A DNA stretch of 64,000 bases from Paracoccaceae bacterium (GTDB lineage Bacteria > Pseudomonadota > Alphaproteobacteria > Rhodobacterales > Rhodobacteraceae). The number at the start of each line of letters is the position of its first letter. The stretch's first letter is position 1. The notes under the pieces are model-generated. The model worked only from the letters and a program-made list of their open reading frames with translations. It was not told where the DNA came from and did no database searches. The stretch spans positions 62,001-126,000 of the forward strand of contig JANQRL010000032.1 in NCBI GenBank assembly GCA_028284605.1, written 5' to 3'. Below, piece by piece: positions 1 to 8,414 of this stretch. Both the position numbers and the translations under genes were made by a program.

Positions 1-162
1 GAGTACCGGGCCATCGATATGATCATCGCCTATGACGACGACAGCCAGTCGACGGACGGCCTCGTCTTCCTGCCAGACCTGGGCTTCGGTTTCCTCGCCT
101 GGTTCGAGGATAGCGACGGCCGCAGCACCTATACGCCGGTCGAGATCGGGGCGGTGCAGTGA
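1..162 (+). CDS. C-terminal fragment of a hypothetical protein upstream of ureE
   Basis: The frame is open from the window edge and encodes 53 residues before a TGA at 160-162. It has no recognisable domain. The visible part is acidic (a DDDS stretch) and contains a short hydrophobic, aromatic section (FLPDLGFGFLAWF). The stop overlaps the GTG start of ureE by 4 bp, so it is translated in the same operon. Rhodobacter urease clusters carry small extra ORFs between ureC and ureE, and this could be one. That identity is inferred from position, not from a motif. Confidence 0.6.
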   Translation, partial: EYRAIDMIIAYDDDSQSTDGLVFLPDLGFGFLAWFEDSDGRSTYTPVEIGAVQ

Positions 163-650
163 GCGACCTGCCCGTGGCGCGCGACTTGGTGCGGGCGGCC
201 GGGGGCCCGGCGGCGGACCGGATCGCCCTGACCTATGAGGGGCGCTTTCTGCGCCGCAAGCGGCTGGTGGCCGAGGGCGGGCTGGCCTTTCTGGTCGATC
301 TGGCGCGCACCGCCTCGCTGGAGGATGGAGATGCCTTCGTGTTCGAGGACGGTCGCCGCATCGCTGTGGCTGCGGCGCCGGAGCCGCTCCTGGAGGTGAC
401 GGGGGAGGGTCTCGCACGCCTCGCCTGGCATATCGGCAACCGTCATGCGCCCTGTCAGATCGAGGCCGACCGCCTGCTGATCGCCCCGGACCCGGTGCTG
501 CGCGACATGCTGGTGCGGCTCGGCGCCGAGGTCCGGGAGGTGACTGAGCCCTTCACCCCCGAAGGCGGCGCCTATGGCGAAGGCCGCACCCATGGCCACA
601 GCCATTCCCACGACCACGGGTCCTCCCACGATCACGGCCATGCGCACTGA
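159..650 (+). CDS. ureE: urease accessory protein UreE (nickel metallochaperone)
   Basis: This cytoplasmic nickel-binding chaperone delivers Ni to the UreDFG-apourease complex. The 163-residue protein has the normal two-domain length. The conserved metal-site motif GNRH is at about residues 93-96. The C-terminus is a His-rich tail with nine His in the last 19 residues, the classical nickel-storage tail. GTG at 159 was chosen because it overlaps the preceding stop (GTGA), a coupling pattern repeated through this operon. The His-rich end lies over the start of ureF. Confidence 0.95.
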   Translation: MSDLPVARDLVRAAGGPAADRIALTYEGRFLRRKRLVAEGGLAFLVDLARTASLEDGDAFVFEDGRRIAVAAAPEPLLEVTGEGLARLAWHIGNRHAPCQIEADRLLIAPDPVLRDMLVRLGAEVREVTEPFTPEGGAYGEGRTHGHSHSHDHGSSHDHGHAH

Positions 651-1281
651 GGCGCTGCTGACCCTCGCGCAATGGCTCTCGCCGAGCTATCCGGTGGGCG
701 GCTTCGCCTGGTCTCACGGGCTCGAAGCGGCGGTGGCGGCTGGCGCGGTGACGGACGCGGCGACCCTGGAGGGCTGGCTGAGCGATCTCTTGCGGCACGG
801 CACGGGGCGCAACGATGGGATCCTGCTCAAGGCCGCCTATGAGGCGGAGCCGGAGTCTCTCTCGGACCTCGCCGATCTTGTCGCAGCGCTCGCCCCTTCG
901 GCAACCCGCCGGGCGGAGACCTGCGAACAGGGCACGGCCTTCGCGCGGACGACCCGTGCGGCCTGGGGCCTCGACCTGCCCGACCTGCCCTACCCCGTCG
1001 CCGTGGGCCGCGCGGCACGGCTTGCCGACCTGCCGCTGGAACCCGTCGCTCAGCTCTACGCGCAATCCATGGTCTCGAACCTGATCCAGGCCGCCCTGCG
1101 CCTGATGCCGCTGGGCCAGACCGCGGGCGCCGAAATCCTGGCGCGGCTCTCAAGTGTCGTCGCGGATGTGGTCGGAGACGCCCTGACCTGCGACCTCGAC
1201 GACCTCGGCGGCTGCGCATTCGCCATCGACACGGCGGCGATGCGCGGGCAGGCCCTTGAGCCCAGGATTTTTCGGTCGTGA
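640..1281 (+). CDS. ureF: urease accessory protein UreF
   Basis: UreF bridges UreD and UreG in the urease activation complex. The frame is open from 574, but ATG 640 gives the family-typical N-terminus MRTEALLTLAQWLSPSYPVG, including the conserved S-x-YPVGGF-x-x-SHGLE block. The product is 213 residues and largely helical, as expected. It overlaps the end of ureE by 11 bp, so translation is probably coupled. The TGA at 1279-1281 overlaps the next gene's GTG. Confidence 0.93.
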   Translation: MRTEALLTLAQWLSPSYPVGGFAWSHGLEAAVAAGAVTDAATLEGWLSDLLRHGTGRNDGILLKAAYEAEPESLSDLADLVAALAPSATRRAETCEQGTAFARTTRAAWGLDLPDLPYPVAVGRAARLADLPLEPVAQLYAQSMVSNLIQAALRLMPLGQTAGAEILARLSSVVADVVGDALTCDLDDLGGCAFAIDTAAMRGQALEPRIFRS

Positions 1282-1691
1282 CTATTCTGGCCTTCGGTCT
1301 GTCCTGCATCCTCGTGGTGATCGCCGCCATCCACCTGCTCTGGGCGCTCGGATACTGGTGGCCGCTCCATGACAAGGCGCGCCTTGCCCGGGCCGTGGTC
1401 GGCACGAAGGGCATTGAGTCCATGCCCGGCGCCGTGCCGACCTCGCTGGTCACCGTCGCCCTGCTCTTCGCGGCCGCCTGGCCGTGGTTTCCGGAGAGCG
1501 GGTTGCGCTCCGCCGGGCTGCTGCTGCTGGCCCTCGTCTTCCAGGCCCGAGCGCTCGCCGCCTATGCCCCGCCATGGAAGCGGATGAGCCCGGAACAGCC
1601 CTTCCGCCGCCTCGACGAGACCCTCTATGGGCCCCTCTGCATCGTCCTCGGCCTCGGCTTCATGCTTCTGTTCGGAGTGAGCCTCACATGA
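1278..1691 (+). CDS. DUF3995 family membrane protein inside the urease operon
   Basis: This 137-residue protein has about four hydrophobic segments: residues 2-25, 52-70, 78-95 and 115-135. The N-terminal helix carries a HLLWALG motif and is followed by a short amphipathic loop with PGAVPTSLV. This layout fits the DUF3995 family, whose function is unknown. GTG 1278 overlaps the ureF stop and the gene's TGA overlaps the ureG ATG, so it is translated with the accessory genes. A part in nickel or urea transport is possible from context only. It has no UreH/HupE-type nickel permease motif. Confidence 0.8.
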   Translation: MTILAFGLSCILVVIAAIHLLWALGYWWPLHDKARLARAVVGTKGIESMPGAVPTSLVTVALLFAAAWPWFPESGLRSAGLLLLALVFQARALAAYAPPWKRMSPEQPFRRLDETLYGPLCIVLGLGFMLLFGVSLT

Positions 1692-2302
1692 CACGATCCC
1701 CCAACGGCCCCCTGCGCGTGGGCATCGGCGGCCCGGTGGGCGCCGGCAAGACCACGCTGACCGCCCGCCTCGCCGAGGCGCTGAAGGACGAGGTCAGCCT
1801 CGCGGTCATCACCAACGACATCTACACCGAAGAGGATGCCGAGGCGCTGATGCGGATGCAGATCCTCCCCGGCGAGCGGATCCGGGGCGTGCAGACCGGC
1901 GGCTGCCCCCATACCGCGATCCGCGAGGATGCCTCGATCAACCTCGCCGCCGTGGCGGAGATGCAGGCGAAACTGCCGGACCTAGAGCTGATCCTGATCG
2001 AGAGCGGCGGCGACAACCTTTCGGCCACCTTCTCGCCGGAACTGGCGGACCTCACCCTCTATGTGATCGACGTGGCGGCGGGGGAGGAAATCCCGCGCAA
2101 GGGCGGCCCGGCGATCACCCGGTCGGATGTGCTGATCATCAATAAGACCGATCTTGCGCCCCATGTCGGCGCCTCGCTCGAGGTGATGGCGCGGGATGCG
2201 GCGCGGATGCGGGGCGACGGACCGGTCGTCTTCGCCCGGCTGAAGGCCGGGGAGGGGGTCGAGAAGATCGTCGGCCATATCCGCGAGATCGGCGGCCTCT
2301 GA
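1688..2302 (+). CDS. ureG: urease accessory GTPase UreG
   Basis: UreG is the SIMIBI-class GTPase that powers nickel insertion into urease. ATG 1688 gives 204 residues, the usual length; the frame is open further upstream, but that part only shadows the DUF3995 gene. Visible motifs are the P-loop GGPVGAGKT at residues 14-22, TNDIYT near 42-47, the metal-binding CPH at 73-75, ESGGDN, and the base-specificity NKTD. It is the last gene of the operon and is followed directly by two paired-palindrome elements before a convergent gene. Confidence 0.97.
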   Translation: MTRSPNGPLRVGIGGPVGAGKTTLTARLAEALKDEVSLAVITNDIYTEEDAEALMRMQILPGERIRGVQTGGCPHTAIREDASINLAAVAEMQAKLPDLELILIESGGDNLSATFSPELADLTLYVIDVAAGEEIPRKGGPAITRSDVLIINKTDLAPHVGASLEVMARDAARMRGDGPVVFARLKAGEGVEKIVGHIREIGGL

Positions 2303-2308
2303 GCGCGC

Positions 2309-2351
2309 AAGGGCTTTCGAAAGCCCTTACCAGAGATTTCGAAATCTCTGG
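2309..2351. repeat. paired TTCGAA palindrome, copy 1a
   Basis: The first palindrome, AAGGGCTTTCGAAAGCCCTT, covers 2309-2328. The second, covering 2330-2351, has core AGAGATTTCGAAATCTCT. They are one base apart. The element lies 6 bp past the ureG stop, in a convergent gap. No T-run follows on either strand. Confidence 0.9.
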
Positions 2352-2415
2352 CCGCGCGGTTCGAATGCAGAGAACCGGACCGAGGGCGCGGAGATCGCTG
2401 GCCTCCGGGCGGGCA

Positions 2416-2459
2416 AAGGGCTTTCGAAAGCCCTTGTCAGAGATTTCGAAATCTCTGAC
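2416..2459. repeat. paired TTCGAA palindrome, copy 1b
   Basis: This is the same pair as copy 1a, in the same order, 65 bp further on. The first palindrome covers 2416-2435. The second extends to 2436-2459 through extra G-C and T-A pairs, where copy 1a has a C-G pair. The element abuts the stop codon of the convergent permease gene at 2460. Confidence 0.9.
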
Positions 2460-4985
2460 TCACTCCCGGGCCCGGAGCACCTGCGCCGGACGGGCCGCGA
2501 GCGGGCGGAGCGCAAAGACCAGACCGGCGATCAGAGTGGCCAGGGTGCCGCCCACCACGATGGCCAGGGCCGAGCCCCAGATCACCTCGTAGCTTGTCTC
2601 CATGATGAAGGTGCTCACCGCCCAGCCCCCGGCGATCCCGGCGGCCAGCGCCACCACCCCCGCCGCGAGGCCAAGAAAGGCCGAGCGCAGCGCGAAGCTC
2701 GACAGGATGCGCCGCCGCGAGGCGCCGAGGGTCTTCAGCACCGCGCTCTCATAGGTCCGCGCCCGCTCCCCCGCCGCCGCCGCGCCGATCAGGACCAGGA
2801 ACCCGGTCAGCAGGGTCGCCGCCGCGCCGTAGCGGGTGGCCGCCGAGATACCCGTCACCGCCTCCACCACCCGGTCGATGGCGTCGCGCACACGGATCGC
2901 GGTGATGTTCGGATAGGCACCGGCCAGATCGCGCAGGATCTGCGCCTCTGCCTCAGGCTCCGCATAGACCGTGCTGATCCAGCTATGGGGCGCCCCGGCC
3001 AGCGCGCCGGGGTTCATCGACAGGATGAAGCCGATCCCGGCGCTCTCGAAATTCACCTCGCGGAAGCTGGCGATGGTCGCCGTGATGTCGCGGCCGAGGA
3101 TGTTGACGGTGATCTCGTCGCCCAGAGTCAGGCCCAGCTCCGCCCCCTCCTCGGCGGCGAAGCTCACCAGCGGCGGGCCGCTATACTCCTCGGGCCACCA
3201 CTCGCCCTCGGTGATGACGGTGTTCTCGTCGGGCAGGGCCGAGTATGTCACACCCCGGTCGCCTTGCAGCACCCAATGCCCGCCCGCCACCTCCATCGCC
3301 GGTTCGCCGTTGATCCGGGTGATGATGCCGCGCAGCATCGGCGCGCTATCCACCCGGCTCACCGCCGGGTCCTCATTCAGCCGCTCCCGGAAGCCGCCGA
3401 TCTGGTCGGGCTGGATATCAACGAAGAAGTAGGACGGCGCGACCTCGGGCAGGTCGCTTTCGATGGCACTGCGGAGATTGCCGTCGATCTGCCCCACCGC
3501 CGAGAGCACGGCGAGGCCGAGCCCGAGGGAGAGGACCACCGAGGTCGCCTCACCACCCCTTGCGCCGACGGAGCCGAGGGCGAGGCGCAAGGCCGGACGG
3601 CCCCGCGCGGCGCCCTTGGAGCGGCGGGCGATGGCGCGGGCGACAAGGGAGGAGAGGGCGAGGAGGATGAGAGCCCCGAGGATGCCGCCGGCGGTCCAGA
3701 GCGTCAGGAAAGCGGTGCCGGAGAACCAGATGGCGAGGCCGACAAGGGCGGCCAGCAGCAGCACCGTCGCGATCACATAGCGCAAAGCCGGCACCGCCCG
3801 CCCGCCCGCGAAGGCATCGCGAAAGAGCGTCGCCGCCTTGATGTCTTCCGCCCGCGCCAGCGGCCATAGGGTGAAGATCAATGCCGCGAGGAGGCCGTAG
3901 ATCGCGGCCTCGATCAGCGGCAGCGGGTAGAGGCCGAAGAGCGCGGGGATCGGCAAACGCGCCTCCATGATCGGGGCGAAGATCAGCGGGATCGCCGCGC
4001 CCAGCGCCACGCCGAGGGCGATGCCGAGGAGTGTGAGCACCCCGATCTGGATGAAATAGACCTGAAAGATCGTGGCGCGGGCGGCGCCCAGGGTCTTCAG
4101 GGTCGCGATCACCTCGGTCTTGCCCGCGAGATAGGCGCGCACCGCCGCCGACACACCGACGCCCCCCACGGCGAGGCCCGAGAGCCCGACGAGGATCAGG
4201 AAGGCGCCGAGACGATCCACAAAATCGCTCACCCCCGGCGCCCCGGCCCGGGCGTCGCGCCAGCGGAGCCCGGTGTCGCGGTAGAGCGCCTCGGCCTCAT
4301 CCTCCAAGGTTTGCAGATCGGCCCCCTCGGGCAGGTCGAGCCGGTATTGGGTGTCGAAGAGGGTGCCCTCCTGAATGAGCCCGCTTTCGGCCAGATCCTC
4401 GGTCAGCACCATGGTCCGCGGCCCGAGCCCGAAGCCACCGCCGGAATTGTCCGGGTAGCGGTCGAGGATGGCGGAGAGCACGAAAACCTGATCGCCGAGC
4501 TTGAAGACATCGCCGGGGGAGAGCGCGAGGCGATCCGCCAGCACCCGCTCCATCACCGCGCCGGGTTGGCCGTCGGTTCCCGCGAACGCCTCATCCAGCG
4601 GCACGGGCGGGTCGAGGTCCACGGACCCGATCAGCGGGTAGGCGCTGTCGACCGCCTTCACCTGGGTCAGCCCGCGCTCCGCCGCCTCGCGCTCCACCAC
4701 GACCATGGAGCGGAAATCGACGGTTTCGGAGACCTGCTCCGCGACCCCTTCCATCCAGGCGCGCTCATCGTCGCGGGCGAAACGGTAGGTGAACTGCACC
4801 TCGGCATCGCCGCCCAAAAGCGCCGCCCCCTCCGCCTCCAGCCCGGCGAGGATCGAGGCCCGCACCGTACCAACGGCGGCAATCGCCGCGACGCCCAATG
4901 CGAGACAGGCCAGGAAGATACGAAAGCCTCGAAGCCCCCCACGCAGCTCTCGCCGCGCGATCCGGCTGGCAACGGAAAGGCTCAT
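2460..4985 (-). CDS. ABC transporter permease, FtsX/MacB type (YbbP-like)
   Basis: This 841-residue integral membrane protein is the permease partner of the ATPase encoded just upstream. It has an N-terminal membrane segment (about 20-42), a large periplasmic domain, a cluster of FtsX-type helices (about 255-375), two further helices (about 400-440), a second periplasmic domain, and a C-terminal FtsX module of four helices (about 720-835). That duplicated 10-helix plan matches the YbbP family. These systems belong to the lipoprotein/envelope exporter superfamily; the substrate is unknown. The start overlaps the ATPase stop (ATGA). The 3' end touches a palindrome element. Confidence 0.9.
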   Translation of the reverse strand: MSLSVASRIARRELRGGLRGFRIFLACLALGVAAIAAVGTVRASILAGLEAEGAALLGGDAEVQFTYRFARDDERAWMEGVAEQVSETVDFRSMVVVEREAAERGLTQVKAVDSAYPLIGSVDLDPPVPLDEAFAGTDGQPGAVMERVLADRLALSPGDVFKLGDQVFVLSAILDRYPDNSGGGFGLGPRTMVLTEDLAESGLIQEGTLFDTQYRLDLPEGADLQTLEDEAEALYRDTGLRWRDARAGAPGVSDFVDRLGAFLILVGLSGLAVGGVGVSAAVRAYLAGKTEVIATLKTLGAARATIFQVYFIQIGVLTLLGIALGVALGAAIPLIFAPIMEARLPIPALFGLYPLPLIEAAIYGLLAALIFTLWPLARAEDIKAATLFRDAFAGGRAVPALRYVIATVLLLAALVGLAIWFSGTAFLTLWTAGGILGALILLALSSLVARAIARRSKGAARGRPALRLALGSVGARGGEATSVVLSLGLGLAVLSAVGQIDGNLRSAIESDLPEVAPSYFFVDIQPDQIGGFRERLNEDPAVSRVDSAPMLRGIITRINGEPAMEVAGGHWVLQGDRGVTYSALPDENTVITEGEWWPEEYSGPPLVSFAAEEGAELGLTLGDEITVNILGRDITATIASFREVNFESAGIGFILSMNPGALAGAPHSWISTVYAEPEAEAQILRDLAGAYPNITAIRVRDAIDRVVEAVTGISAATRYGAAATLLTGFLVLIGAAAAGERARTYESAVLKTLGASRRRILSSFALRSAFLGLAAGVVALAAGIAGGWAVSTFIMETSYEVIWGSALAIVVGGTLATLIAGLVFALRPLAARPAQVLRARE

Positions 4986-5674
4986 TCCGCGGCGCGCGCC
5001 ACCGGCGCCTCGATGCGCCCGTCGCGGAGCCGCACGACCCGGTCGCAGCGGCTCGCCAGCTCGGTCGAATGGGTCACCAGGATCAGGGTCGCCCCGTGAC
5101 GGTCACGCAGCCCGAAGAGCAGGTCGACGATGGCCGCCCCATTGGTCTCGTCAAGATTGCCGGTCGGCTCGTCCGCGAGGAGGATCTTCGGGCGCGGCGC
5201 CGAGGCGCGGGCCAGCGCCACGCGCTGTTGCTCGCCGCCCGACATCTGGCCCGGATAATGGCCGGTCCGGTGCCCGAGGCCCACGGCCTCGAGCTCCGCT
5301 TCGGCCCTTGCGAAGGCATCCCGGACCCCGGCCAGTTCCAGCGGCGTCGCCACGTTCTCCAGCGCAGTCATCGTCGGAATCAGGTGGAAGGACTGGAACA
5401 CCACCCCCATATTGTCCCGGCGAAACCGCGCGAGCCGATCCTCGTCCATCGCGGTCAGGTCCTGGCCCACCGCCTCGATCCGCCCGGCGCTGGCCTGTTC
5501 GAGCCCGCCCATGAGCATGAGGAGCGACGATTTGCCGGACCCGCTCGGCCCCACCATCCCCAGGGTCTCGCCCGCCGCGACCGAGAGCGTGATGTCGTGC
5601 AGGATGTCCACGCGGCCCGCATTGCCCATGAGCGACAGGGACACGCCGCTTAGGCGGAGGATCGGATCGGCCAT
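4982..5674 (-). CDS. ABC transporter ATP-binding protein (YbbA/LolD-like)
   Basis: This is a 230-residue cytoplasmic ATPase. Walker [10 protein letters not shown] is at residues 42-50, the signature SGGEQQR near 141-147, and Walker B ILLADEP near 159-165, followed by the D-loop and the switch His (VTHS). It resembles YbbA, LolD and MacB nucleotide-binding domains. The MADP start at 5674 was chosen over a longer open frame because the extension is antisense to tesA. The order ybbP-ybbA with tesA divergent is the same as in E. coli. Confidence 0.93.
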   Translation of the reverse strand: MADPILRLSGVSLSLMGNAGRVDILHDITLSVAAGETLGMVGPSGSGKSSLLMLMGGLEQASAGRIEAVGQDLTAMDEDRLARFRRDNMGVVFQSFHLIPTMTALENVATPLELAGVRDAFARAEAELEAVGLGHRTGHYPGQMSGGEQQRVALARASAPRPKILLADEPTGNLDETNGAAIVDLLFGLRDRHGATLILVTHSTELASRCDRVVRLRDGRIEAPVARAAE

Positions 5675-6356
5675 GAAGGGTCCTTTTGAACGGATCGGTT
5701 CACTTGGATATGGGGCGATCCGGGTGGGGCGCAACACCGGACTGGCCCTCGCGCTCTGCACGGGCATGGCGATGGCAGAGACGGTCACCGTCGCGGCGCT
5801 CGGCGACAGCCTGACCCAGGGGTTCGGGCTGACCCCGGAGGAGGGCTTCGTGCCGCAGCTTGAGGCGTGGCTGATTGCCGAGGGCGCCGATGTCGCGCTG
5901 ATCAACGCGGGTGTGTCCGGGGACACCACGGCGGGAGGGCTCAGCCGGGTGGCCTGGACGCTCACGCCCGAGGTGGACGCGATGATCGTCGCGCTCGGCG
6001 GCAACGACTTCCTGCGCGGCATCGACCCGGCGGTCGCCCGGGCCAATCTCGACGGCATCCTCGCAGCCGCTGAAGAGGCGGGGGTCGAAGTGCTGCTCGT
6101 CGGGCTTCAGGCGTCGAACCAGTACGGCCCAGATTATCGGCGCGATTTCAACGGGATGTATACAGATCTGTCGGAGGAATACGGCACCCCCCTTTACCCC
6201 GACATCTTCGCTGGACTGCGCACCGAAGGGGGGACGGCCGAGGCCGTCCGCGCCTTCATGCAGCCCGACGGCATCCATCCGAACCCCGAGGGCGTCGCTC
6301 TGATCGTCGCGGACATCGGCCCGGCGGTGCTCGATCTGGTGGAGAGCGTGGAGTAA
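5673..6356 (+). CDS. tesA: arylesterase/lysophospholipase TesA, SGNH hydrolase
   Basis: This is a periplasmic GDSL esterase/thioesterase. The nucleophile block ALGDSLTQG puts Ser near residue 46, block III reads LGGNDF, and the Asp/His pair is in DGIHPNPEG near the C-terminus. A signal peptide ends at about MAMAE. The ATG at 5673 shares bases with the divergent ATPase start. A GTG at 5724 would give a more typical signal peptide beginning MGRNTGLALAL and leave room for promoters, so the true start is uncertain. Its stop overlaps the next ATG. Confidence 0.9.
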   Translation: MKGPFERIGSLGYGAIRVGRNTGLALALCTGMAMAETVTVAALGDSLTQGFGLTPEEGFVPQLEAWLIAEGADVALINAGVSGDTTAGGLSRVAWTLTPEVDAMIVALGGNDFLRGIDPAVARANLDGILAAAEEAGVEVLLVGLQASNQYGPDYRRDFNGMYTDLSEEYGTPLYPDIFAGLRTEGGTAEAVRAFMQPDGIHPNPEGVALIVADIGPAVLDLVESVE

Positions 6357-6967
6357 TGCCGGGCCGGGTCTTCCTGACCCGTCCGATGGCGGAGGTGGCG
6401 GCTTGGCTTGGGACGGAGGAGGTCCCGAACGACCCGCCGCGGGCCAATATCGCCCCGGGTCAGGAGGTGCTGGCGCTCACCGCGCAGGGCCCCGAACGGA
6501 TGCGCTGGGGTATGATCCCGGTGGGCCGCAAGAACGCCCGCGGCCGCCCGGTGATGGAAACGATCATCAATGCCCGCTCCGAAACCGTCTTCGACAAGTC
6601 CGCCTTCGAGGGGGTGGGCCGGGCGATCCTGCCCGTGGATGGTTGGTACGAATGGACCGGTAAGACGCGCCGCAAGACCGCCTGGGCGATCCGGCCCCGG
6701 GATGGCGAGATGCTGGGCTTCGCCGCGATTACCGATACCTGGACCGCGCCGGGCGGGCTCAAGGTGCCGCAACTGGCCGTGGTGACCTGCGAGCCCAATG
6801 CCGATGTCCGCGATATCCATCATCGGATGGGCGTGATCCTGCGGCGCGCGGATTTCGGCATCTGGCTTTCGGGCGACGAGGCGGCGGCGCCGCCGCTCAT
6901 GGTGCCCTGGCCCGATGGGCTGTTGCAGGTCGAGGAGGCTTTGGGCGTGGACTGGTCGGGGCCCTAG
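6356..6967 (+). CDS. SRAP (YedK/HMCES-like) family protein lacking the catalytic Cys2
   Basis: SRAP proteins normally use Cys2 (Met-Cys-Gly-Arg start) to form a thiazolidine crosslink with abasic sites in single-stranded DNA. This 203-residue protein has the other family hallmarks: the PRANIAPGQ block, WGMIPVG, NARSET with the conserved Asn, GWYEW with the conserved Glu, and DIHHRMGVIL with the conserved His. Its N-terminus, however, is MPGRVFLT (ATG CCG GGC CGG), so Cys2 is replaced by Pro. The start is fixed by overlap with the tesA stop (TAATG). The family call is firm; its chemistry is in doubt. Confidence 0.9.
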   Translation: MPGRVFLTRPMAEVAAWLGTEEVPNDPPRANIAPGQEVLALTAQGPERMRWGMIPVGRKNARGRPVMETIINARSETVFDKSAFEGVGRAILPVDGWYEWTGKTRRKTAWAIRPRDGEMLGFAAITDTWTAPGGLKVPQLAVVTCEPNADVRDIHHRMGVILRRADFGIWLSGDEAAAPPLMVPWPDGLLQVEEALGVDWSGP

Positions 6968-6973
6968 GGGCCC

Positions 6974-7516
6974 TCAGCGCGACATGCGCTTGAAGATGTC
7001 GTCGAAGGAATAGCTTTCACGCACCGTTCCCTTCGGGCCCGCGCGGAAGTTCGGGTCCTGGTAGAGGCAGCCGATGGCGCAGATCTGGGTGACGCGGAGC
7101 GCATCGGTATCGACATACCAGAGCCGCCCGCCCGGCGTCGCGATATAGCCGTCGATGTCGTTGGCCAGATCGGAGCGCAGGTCGAGATCCGAGGGCAGCT
7201 CGGACAGGAACTCTTCGCTGTAGGTGCTGTGGGTGTGGTAGCTGGCCAGCACCGTCATCTTCAGCGGCCAATTGGGCAGCCGGCAGCTCGCCTCCTCGCC
7301 GATATTGTGCCGGGTATGGACCAGCCGGCCGAGGCGATTGAGCCCGATATAGCCGCAGATTTCCCGGTTGAGCGCGATGGAGCGGGGCTGGATCTCGGCG
7401 AAGATCGCCTTGACGAAGGCCAGTTCCTCGCCGGTGCCCGTGGATTCGCCCGTGCCACCCAGTTCCGCCGCGGCGGGAGCGGCGATCAGGCAGAGGGCGA
7501 GGATCAGGCGGCGCAT
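6974..7516 (-). CDS. DUF4329 domain protein, probably secreted
   Basis: The start chosen at 7516 gives 180 residues beginning MRRLILALCLIAAPAAAELG, a clear signal peptide cleaved near AAA-E. An ATG at 7528 is an alternative. The mature part carries an extended Tyr-His-Thr-His motif (ASYHTHSTYSEEF), then LPSDLDLRSD and a C-terminal block with Cys-x3-Cys (ICAIGC). This matches DUF4329, which occurs alone and at the ends of RHS-like toxins. No catalytic role is established, although the HTH with acidic neighbours resembles JAB-like metal sites. It converges with the SRAP gene at a 6-bp gap. Confidence 0.8.
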   Translation of the reverse strand: MRRLILALCLIAAPAAAELGGTGESTGTGEELAFVKAIFAEIQPRSIALNREICGYIGLNRLGRLVHTRHNIGEEASCRLPNWPLKMTVLASYHTHSTYSEEFLSELPSDLDLRSDLANDIDGYIATPGGRLWYVDTDALRVTQICAIGCLYQDPNFRAGPKGTVRESYSFDDIFKRMSR

Positions 7517-7565
7517 GGGCGGAAACATCGCCCGCCCATGGCCGGTGTTCAAGCGGCGCGGCGCC

Positions 7566-7775
7566 TTAGTCGGCCAGCGCCAGATTGACCGCGCTCTCGC
7601 GGCCATCGCGGCCCGCTTCGACCTCGAAGGTGACCTTCTGGTTGTCGGCGAGCCCGGTGAGGCCCGAACGCTCGACGGCGCTGATATGAACGAACACGTC
7701 CTTGCCGCCCGTCTCGGGGGCGATGAAGCCGTAGCCTTTGGTGGTGTTGAACCACTTCACGGTGCCGTTGGGCAT
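7566..7775 (-). CDS. cold-shock protein, CspA family
   Basis: This is a 69-residue single OB-fold RNA/DNA chaperone. RNP1 is KGYGFIA and RNP2 is DVFVHIS, and the start is MPNGTVKWFN. The start codon at 7775 is preceded by AAAGGA at good spacing. The frame stays open upstream, but codon use and family length favour this start. About 200 bp without a gene lie between it and the next gene, enough for the long 5' leader usual for csp genes. Confidence 0.95.
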   Translation of the reverse strand: MPNGTVKWFNTTKGYGFIAPETGGKDVFVHISAVERSGLTGLADNQKVTFEVEAGRDGRESAVNLALAD

Positions 7776-7976
7776 GTGTGAGATTCCTTTGCTCTCGGTT
7801 GCTGCCCGCGACATGCGGCAGCCCTGGCGGTGTCTTTTTCGAGAGCTCCGGACCGATGTCGGTGGAAAGAGGTCGAAGAGAAGATCGGTCGCGTCTGGGC
7901 ATATGGGGCATCGCCCGCGTCGGATCAAGGAAATTCGGGAGGGCATCAGGTGACCGTGGCCGCACCGTGCAACGCC

Positions 7977-8414
7977 TCAGTCCGGGCGGAAGATCATCCG
8001 ATAGAGCAGCAGCGACAGGTTGATGGCCAGCGCGATCGGGAGCATCACGCTGACATGATAGGTTTCGCCGACCATCAGAACCTTGCCAAGGATCAAAGCC
8101 AAAGCGAGGCTCGCCACGATGCGAACGCCGATCCCGAGGGTGAGCCAGAATCCGAGCAGCGCGAGAACACCGTAATAGCCGCGGTCGATCCGTTCGTCCC
8201 ATCCCGAAGGTTCGAGCAGGACGGTCAGGTAGCGCGGCGGCCGCAGCGGCGCGCCGAGAACCCCATAGAGCCCGATCAGGAACATCGCCGTCCCCGTGAC
8301 CGCGCAGAGTACATAAAGGTAGGACTGCACGGCGCGCACTTCTCGGAGCCGTCGCGAAATACGGAGCCTGCGGCCGGCCTGCCGGTGGCGCTGCCTCACA
8401 TCGGCGTCAGTCAT
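7977..8414 (-). CDS. hypothetical inner-membrane protein
   Basis: This 145-residue protein has a very basic N-terminal 30 residues (about ten Arg) followed by three or four hydrophobic segments, at about 31-55, 80-105 and 118-140. I recognise no family. The ATG at 8414 has AGGA five bases upstream, which supports translation. It faces an AT-richer gap and has no obvious operon partner. Confidence 0.6.
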   Translation of the reverse strand: MTDADVRQRHRQAGRRLRISRRLREVRAVQSYLYVLCAVTGTAMFLIGLYGVLGAPLRPPRYLTVLLEPSGWDERIDRGYYGVLALLGFWLTLGIGVRIVASLALALILGKVLMVGETYHVSVMLPIALAINLSLLLYRMIFRPD

